39,812 bases of DNA, from positions 1-39,812 of the forward strand of contig JACFMZ010000011.1 of assembly GCA_019455105.1 (NCBI GenBank). The letters are read 5' to 3'. The position numbers and the translations under genes are program-made. Position 1 is the first letter of the stretch; every line of letters begins with the position of its first letter. A model generated the notes under the pieces. The model did not search any database, was not told where the DNA came from, and saw only the letters and a program-made list of their open reading frames with translations. Source of the DNA: Bacteroidota bacterium (GTDB lineage: Bacteria; Bacteroidota; Ignavibacteria; UBA10030; UBA8401). Shown here in pieces: positions 35,354-39,812 of this stretch.

Positions 35354-38014
35354 TTATTTCAGAAGAAGCATTTTTTTACTTTCAATAAATTTTTCGGTTT
35401 TGAGTTGATAAATATACATTCCGCTTGAAAGCTCCGATGCATCGAACTGCACGCTGTAATTACCGGGCGGTTGAATTCCGTTCACCAATTCCTGTACTTC
35501 TCTTCCCAGCATATCAAAAATGCGAAGCTGCACCAATCCGGTAACAGGAAGATGATAGCTGATCATCGTTGCAGGGTTAAACGGATTCGGATAATTTTGT
35601 TCCAGCGAAAACTTTGCGGGAATCTGTGCTTGTTCTTTCGGCGCAGAAGTAATATCCGCATTCAACTGCATTTCATCGAAATATGCAAAGCCGTTTCTTG
35701 CCCCGCCGCTTTCCTGCTTAATAATTATTCCGTCTACTTTTTTATACTGCCCGGTAATGGAACCGAGATTGAGTGAAATATATTTCCAGCCGCGCCAGAT
35801 TATTTTTCCGAAATCTATAAGCTGATTATCCGGCTGAAAACGGATTTGAAGCGAGTTGTTCCCTGCATCGCCGGCAACCCACATTCCCCATTTTGAATAA
35901 TTATCAAGCGGCGGCATTCCGGTCGGCTGAATGACAATGACACCGCCGGCAGTATCAGTAAAAGCGTACGTTAATTTCCCTGAATACGAGCCGTTGAACT
36001 TTTTATCATTCACAATATCAAACGTAGAATTTGCTGAATCAATCTTCGCCGTTCCGCTGGAAAGCAGCGGCTGTTTCCAGCCTTTTCCATTACTTTCAAA
36101 ATTATCTAAGATTGTACCAGCGGCAACAACTTCATTAGTCGTGGTAAATTGGAACTGATAATTCGTTTTCGAACTGTTATTATAATAATCTTTTAATCCT
36201 GCCAGTACTTTTAAAATATATGTTTGATTGGCTTTTAACGGAGGCGAGAATGATATAACACTTTGCTCATCTATAATGTCATTCTTTGCACCGGTAAGCG
36301 AAACCGATGCATTGTTTTGATCCGTAAATTTAATAGTGGTAGAAAGTGATGAGGTTAATGCCGGTTCATTTAATGTAACCACAACATCTGCCCGGAGTGA
36401 AATATTGGTGTCGTTATTTTGTGGATAGACAACAACAATCTGCGGTCCTGCTGTATCTAACGGAACTGTTGTGAAGGTAAATTGGTATGGAACAGTACCG
36501 AGTGATTTTTTCTTTGAAATATTTTTTGCCGATGTATCAACTTTAACGGTATACGTTGTATTCCAGACAAGATTTGATGACGGTTTCAATGTAAATAACC
36601 GGTTGTTATCAGTCCATTGTTTCGTTCCTGTAACATTTGGTGTAATTGAAATTGCTGCCTCAGTAGAAGCGATATCCATAGAAGTATTAAATTGTATGGA
36701 AATTTCTTTATACGTTTGTACCGGCTTGTCAGCATTTGGGAATGAAGAAACGATAACCGGCTTTACTGTATCCCCCGCTGTTAATAAACCCATATAATAG
36801 TTCCAATCCCAATAAATTCCAGGATCGGTATGGTCATTACATTTAATAGTTGGATCAAAACCTTGATTTGTAGAATAAACCCAGTTTTGCCAAGCCGTGT
36901 TTTTCCATTCACCATGGGCAACAATATGATTTCTATCTTTCGGAATGCCGTACTTATCGCACAAATAACCTACCAATCTTGAAGAAGATTGATAACATTC
37001 CGTTGTGTACCAGCCGCTCACACCGGCGTAGCCTTCATGTTCAATACCAATCATATACGAATTCCAGCATCCGGCATGCCACGCACGATATTTTTCTTCA
37101 ACCATCTGTGTTACTTCGCCCACCGGTGCATCCGGAACTCCATTCGGCATATGTGTTGAAGTATTTGCCCCGTAAGGATTTGAATTTAAAACAAAATGCG
37201 CGCTTACCTGTGCATCCGGATTTTTAAACCACGATATACATCCAAGATAAGAGCCTTCCACATCATGAATAACAACAAACCGCTGTTGAATTAACTGCGT
37301 ACCGAAGTTTCCGGAATACGCTGCATTCCATTTTGCAAGAGGATAATCCGGCTGGCTGTTTATTGAATTCGGAAATCCGCGTAACGGGCGCTCTTGAATT
37401 GCTTCGGTTTGCACTTCCTTGACAATTTTTTGAATCGGCTGAATATCTAACAAGCGGGCTTTTATAGAAATCTTATCCTGCTCAAAACCATTGGCAAGAA
37501 CAGAAAATACTTCCAGCCCTCGTTCTTGAGCAAGATCTTTTTGAGGAAAGCCGCTGAACTTTGCAACAGCGTTCTGCCAGCTTAAAATATTTGTCTTCAA
37601 AATTCCTTTGGGCTTCGGCTGTTCGTCATAATATTTTCGTAACAACGCTGCGCCGCCGCGAATATTCTGCTGTGGATCATCTTTTAATACCTGCACATCT
37701 TTGCCGATGAGTTCTGCCGCTTCACGAAGCGAAAACCCGAAATAGGAATTATCCCACAATCCCATAACGCCGTACACTCGCGGTAATCCGGTACAGGAAG
37801 AAGCTGTATCATCTGCCGCCCAGCGCATGTGCGTCCAGCGTGTTTCGCTGAAAGAAATTCCTTTTAACAGATCGGCAGGAACGCCGAATTCTTCTGCTGC
37901 CTGTTCAAAATATTTTTCATACATTTCTCTCGGTTCATGAGAATAATCGAATGCTGGCTGCTGCGCCGACAGTACGGTAATGAAGAAGAAAATAACGGTA
38001 AAGATTTTTTTCAT
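35354..38014 (-). CDS. secreted lytic transglycosylase-like / Amidase_2 fusion with T9SS sorting domain
   Basis: The 886-residue protein has a signal peptide and, at about residues 30-165, a lysozyme-like domain (KGISFSETRW with catalytic Glu E57, YGVMGLWD, NIRGGAALLRKYY). At about 235-405 follows an Amidase_2 domain with zinc-type residues H250 (VVIHDVEG), H313, the active segment GIEHEGYAG and the AHGEW / DHTDPGIYWDW ending. Two Big_5-like Ig domains (about 415-515, 520-625), a carbohydrate-binding-like domain (about 640-785) and NYPNPFNPATMISY with a FlgD-like sorting fold complete it. A fusion of glycan-strand and amide cleaving activities is predicted. It is 11 nt downstream of the DUF4159 gene. 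The transglycosylase assignment rests on motifs alone and is less sure than the amidase. Confidence 0.83.
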   Translation of the reverse strand: MKKIFTVIFFFITVLSAQQPAFDYSHEPREMYEKYFEQAAEEFGVPADLLKGISFSETRWTHMRWAADDTASSCTGLPRVYGVMGLWDNSYFGFSLREAAELIGKDVQVLKDDPQQNIRGGAALLRKYYDEQPKPKGILKTNILSWQNAVAKFSGFPQKDLAQERGLEVFSVLANGFEQDKISIKARLLDIQPIQKIVKEVQTEAIQERPLRGFPNSINSQPDYPLAKWNAAYSGNFGTQLIQQRFVVIHDVEGSYLGCISWFKNPDAQVSAHFVLNSNPYGANTSTHMPNGVPDAPVGEVTQMVEEKYRAWHAGCWNSYMIGIEHEGYAGVSGWYTTECYQSSSRLVGYLCDKYGIPKDRNHIVAHGEWKNTAWQNWVYSTNQGFDPTIKCNDHTDPGIYWDWNYYMGLLTAGDTVKPVIVSSFPNADKPVQTYKEISIQFNTSMDIASTEAAISITPNVTGTKQWTDNNRLFTLKPSSNLVWNTTYTVKVDTSAKNISKKKSLGTVPYQFTFTTVPLDTAGPQIVVVYPQNNDTNISLRADVVVTLNEPALTSSLSTTIKFTDQNNASVSLTGAKNDIIDEQSVISFSPPLKANQTYILKVLAGLKDYYNNSSKTNYQFQFTTTNEVVAAGTILDNFESNGKGWKQPLLSSGTAKIDSANSTFDIVNDKKFNGSYSGKLTYAFTDTAGGVIVIQPTGMPPLDNYSKWGMWVAGDAGNNSLQIRFQPDNQLIDFGKIIWRGWKYISLNLGSITGQYKKVDGIIIKQESGGARNGFAYFDEMQLNADITSAPKEQAQIPAKFSLEQNYPNPFNPATMISYHLPVTGLVQLRIFDMLGREVQELVNGIQPPGNYSVQFDASELSSGMYIYQLKTEKFIESKKMLLLK

Positions 38015-38025
38015 TGTGCCCTCTT

Positions 38026-39432
38026 TTATCGTTTTTGTTCAGATGCTATTTTAGTTTTATTTTGATCGACAATTCCTCCGCGCTGAGTTAGCGCATAGAC
38101 AATAACATTAAGCCCAAACTGTAATTGACGCATGTTATCAAACGGACCGCCGGCTGAACTCGGCAAAAATTTCCAATATCCCCACGCAAAATTATATCCT
38201 CTATTTGAAATTAACGCCACCATTCTGCCGTTTATAAATATTGCTTCGAGATACGGATAAATTTCTTTTACTTCACGCACTCTTCTGTCGTACCGGACTA
38301 AATCTTCTCCCGAAGGCGGACCGCTGAAATTTTCCCAAGCGGAATAAATAGGATGCGTATTGGGAATCCGTTCGAATATCGCTTCATATCCGAGCGCATC
38401 TTTTAACAATTGGCGCGCCGTAATATTAAAAGCGCCCGGCTGGTAAGCATTCCCGTCATCAATAAAAATAAATCCGCCGTGCAGCAGATATTGACCGAGA
38501 TTTCTGGCTTCTTCTTTCGTGTATTTTACCGCCGCTTGAAAACCCATCATATATAAAAATGGAACAGTGTTTAGCTCCTTTGAATCTAAACGAATTGTTC
38601 CGCGAATGCTCACCTGAAGCTTTGTACTGTCATTGGCATATTGAGCCAAACTCGGCAATGCCTGCGGAACGCAGTTCCATGAAGGCTGATTGTCAACAAC
38701 ATCCCATCCTGTTGCGGGAGATTTTTCCAGCCGTGTTGATTGATATTCTAACTGATAAATATTTAAAAATCCGCGGATATCTTTTTTATTGCGCGGGTTC
38801 ACTTCAATAAATCCGTCGAACCGATCTTGAAAATTTTCACTGGAAAGTAAATTTTCCCTCATGGTAGAAAGTCCCCCGCCGCTTCCGCTGGAGCGGGTAT
38901 TTTCTACATCGCTGGCGAATTGCGGGCCCCAATCTCTGCCGTCGCCCGGACCTGCGCCCCAGCCGCCTGCACCGCCCACTCCGAAGCTTCTTCCATAGCT
39001 TGTCGCGCCGCCGGGAATTCCCCAGCCGAGATCGGACGTTCCCGCCGCTGCCGTCAGCGCGCCGAAGAAGACACTTCCCTCGCTCGGTCTTCCGGCATTC
39101 GCCTGAACCGGACCGCTCGTTGATTGTTCTGCTGTGCTTGTTGTCGGCGCATCGGCTCTTACAAATTGAAAATTTCGCACATCGGTTGTCGGATTAAAAT
39201 CTACTGCTTTGGCTAAATCGAACGATTTGATAAAACGGGGCGGCTGCGCTTCAAATTTTACCGGCGGCTTAACGATATCATACGTTTTAATTTCAACACT
39301 GACAATCTTCTCCCCTTTTTCTCCGCCGGAAAATAAAATTATTAATCCGATAATTATATGGGTTAACGCCGAAACAATAATTGCCCAGAGACTGAACTTT
39401 GCAAACTGTTGTTTTTTTTCTGCTAAGTTCAT
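38026..39432 (-). CDS. DUF4159 domain protein with TonB-like N-terminal anchor
   Basis: The 468-residue protein has one N-terminal transmembrane segment (about residues 14-36, LWAIIVSALTHIIIGLIILF) followed by a VSVEIKTYDIVKPPVKFEAQPP segment, as in TonB-like anchors (given here in part). A glycine-rich low-complexity stretch comes at about 115-190. The C-terminal half is DUF4159: VSIRGTIRLDSKELNTVPFL, KYTKEEARNLGQYLLHGGFI and FIDDGN. DUF4159 proteins have an unproven link with envelope or surface processes. The ATG overlaps the stop of the TPR gene (ATGA), and the next gene is 11 nt away. It may bridge the inner membrane and the envelope hydrolases, an inference from context. Confidence 0.78.
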   Translation of the reverse strand: MNLAEKKQQFAKFSLWAIIVSALTHIIIGLIILFSGGEKGEKIVSVEIKTYDIVKPPVKFEAQPPRFIKSFDLAKAVDFNPTTDVRNFQFVRADAPTTSTAEQSTSGPVQANAGRPSEGSVFFGALTAAAGTSDLGWGIPGGATSYGRSFGVGGAGGWGAGPGDGRDWGPQFASDVENTRSSGSGGGLSTMRENLLSSENFQDRFDGFIEVNPRNKKDIRGFLNIYQLEYQSTRLEKSPATGWDVVDNQPSWNCVPQALPSLAQYANDSTKLQVSIRGTIRLDSKELNTVPFLYMMGFQAAVKYTKEEARNLGQYLLHGGFIFIDDGNAYQPGAFNITARQLLKDALGYEAIFERIPNTHPIYSAWENFSGPPSGEDLVRYDRRVREVKEIYPYLEAIFINGRMVALISNRGYNFAWGYWKFLPSSAGGPFDNMRQLQFGLNVIVYALTQRGGIVDQNKTKIASEQKR

Positions 39433-39812
39433 TTGCTCTTCCCTGATTCAATCCAGCGTTTATGCTGTTCCGCAAAAAAAACAACCATTTGCGCTTCGGG
39501 CTTTTCGGAATATTTTTTTATGATCTCCGTAAACATTTCCAAGGCTTTTTTTCTCTGTCCAAGTTCCTCATACGCCGAAGCAATATTCGCTTCACAGGCA
39601 TAGCGCACATCCGCATCGGGATATTTCTTGATAACATTTTCCAAAAGCGGTATGGCTTCTTTAAACTGTTCGGCATCAAACAATTTAATCGCTTCGGCAT
39701 ATTCCAGATAAGAATTGATTTGTTCTAATTCACGAACAAGACTTTTTGCTTCTTCAATGCGGGAATAGTTCGGATATTTTTCAAGAATAACCTGATAGGC
39801 GGTTTTTGCTTT
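39429..39812 (-). CDS. tetratricopeptide repeat protein, C-terminal part (5' end outside window)
   Basis: The frame is open from the window edge to the TGA at 39429. It shows TPR helices with typical spacing: KTAYQVILEKYPNYSRIEEA, LFDAEQFKEAIPLLENVIKKYP, YACEANIASAYEELGQRKKAL and EMFTEIIKKYSEKPEAQMVV. About 127 codons are in the window. The TTG near 39683 is not a start; the frame continues upstream of it. The stop overlaps the DUF4159 start, so the two are coupled. It is likely a scaffold or assembly protein of the same operon. Confidence 0.8.
   Translation of the reverse strand, partial: KAKTAYQVILEKYPNYSRIEEAKSLVRELEQINSYLEYAEAIKLFDAEQFKEAIPLLENVIKKYPDADVRYACEANIASAYEELGQRKKALEMFTEIIKKYSEKPEAQMVVFFAEQHKRWIESGKSK

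Overview
The window looks like a chromosomal segment of a low-GC Gram-negative bacterium of the Bacteroidota/Chlorobiota group, most likely Ignavibacteria or a close relative. This is inferred from three proteins (plus the cut-off first one) ending in the YPNPFxP-type C-terminal sorting domain of type IX secretion (T9SS) cargo, tandem PorV/PorQ-like outer-membrane proteins, TTG/GTG starts in tight operons, and a bacterial housekeeping set with a CIRCE-controlled groESL. No phage, transposon, CRISPR array or plasmid feature was seen. The sequence alone does not fix the species.

Left part, + strand (1-7703): the end of a secreted propeller-like protein with a sorting domain, two tandem PorV/PorQ-family barrels, then a tightly overlapping surface-polysaccharide block (GT4 glycosyltransferase, polysaccharide-deacetylase-like protein, GT4), a third GT4 and an exported thioredoxin-fold protein. 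A bidirectional terminator at 7712-7745 separates it from a convergent, minus-strand operon of three GT9 (heptosyltransferase-type) genes (7744-10923). Divergent from that operon is a + strand secreted seven-motif FG-GAP/VCBS-like propeller with a T9SS sorting domain (11100-13001), closed by another bidirectional terminator.

Everything from 13086 to the end is on the minus strand. Read in the direction of transcription, from high to low coordinate, it starts with an envelope operon: TPR protein (cut by the window edge), DUF4159 protein with a TonB-like anchor, a predicted lytic transglycosylase/amidase fusion with T9SS domain, a PD40-propeller protein, and an Amidase_3 with T9SS domain, ending in a terminator at 31846-31874. 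Then come tRNA-Arg(CCU), proS, an aldehyde dehydrogenase, dnaE and trxA (terminator 24467-24494). After that come aspS, a split AtuA pair, prfB with its programmed +1 frameshift, two LolC/E-type permeases (one broken by a frameshift in a 7-A run), lolD, groES-groEL behind a clear promoter and CIRCE operator, and finally an M24 metallopeptidase.

The main themes are envelope biogenesis (glycosyltransferases, lipoprotein export, peptidoglycan hydrolases, T9SS cargo) and core translation/replication. I found no convincing undescribed system. The most useful second looks are the frameshifted Lol permease, the hidden N-terminus of RF2, the cysteine clusters in two of the GT9 enzymes, and the transglycosylase-amidase fusion that appears to be T9SS cargo.
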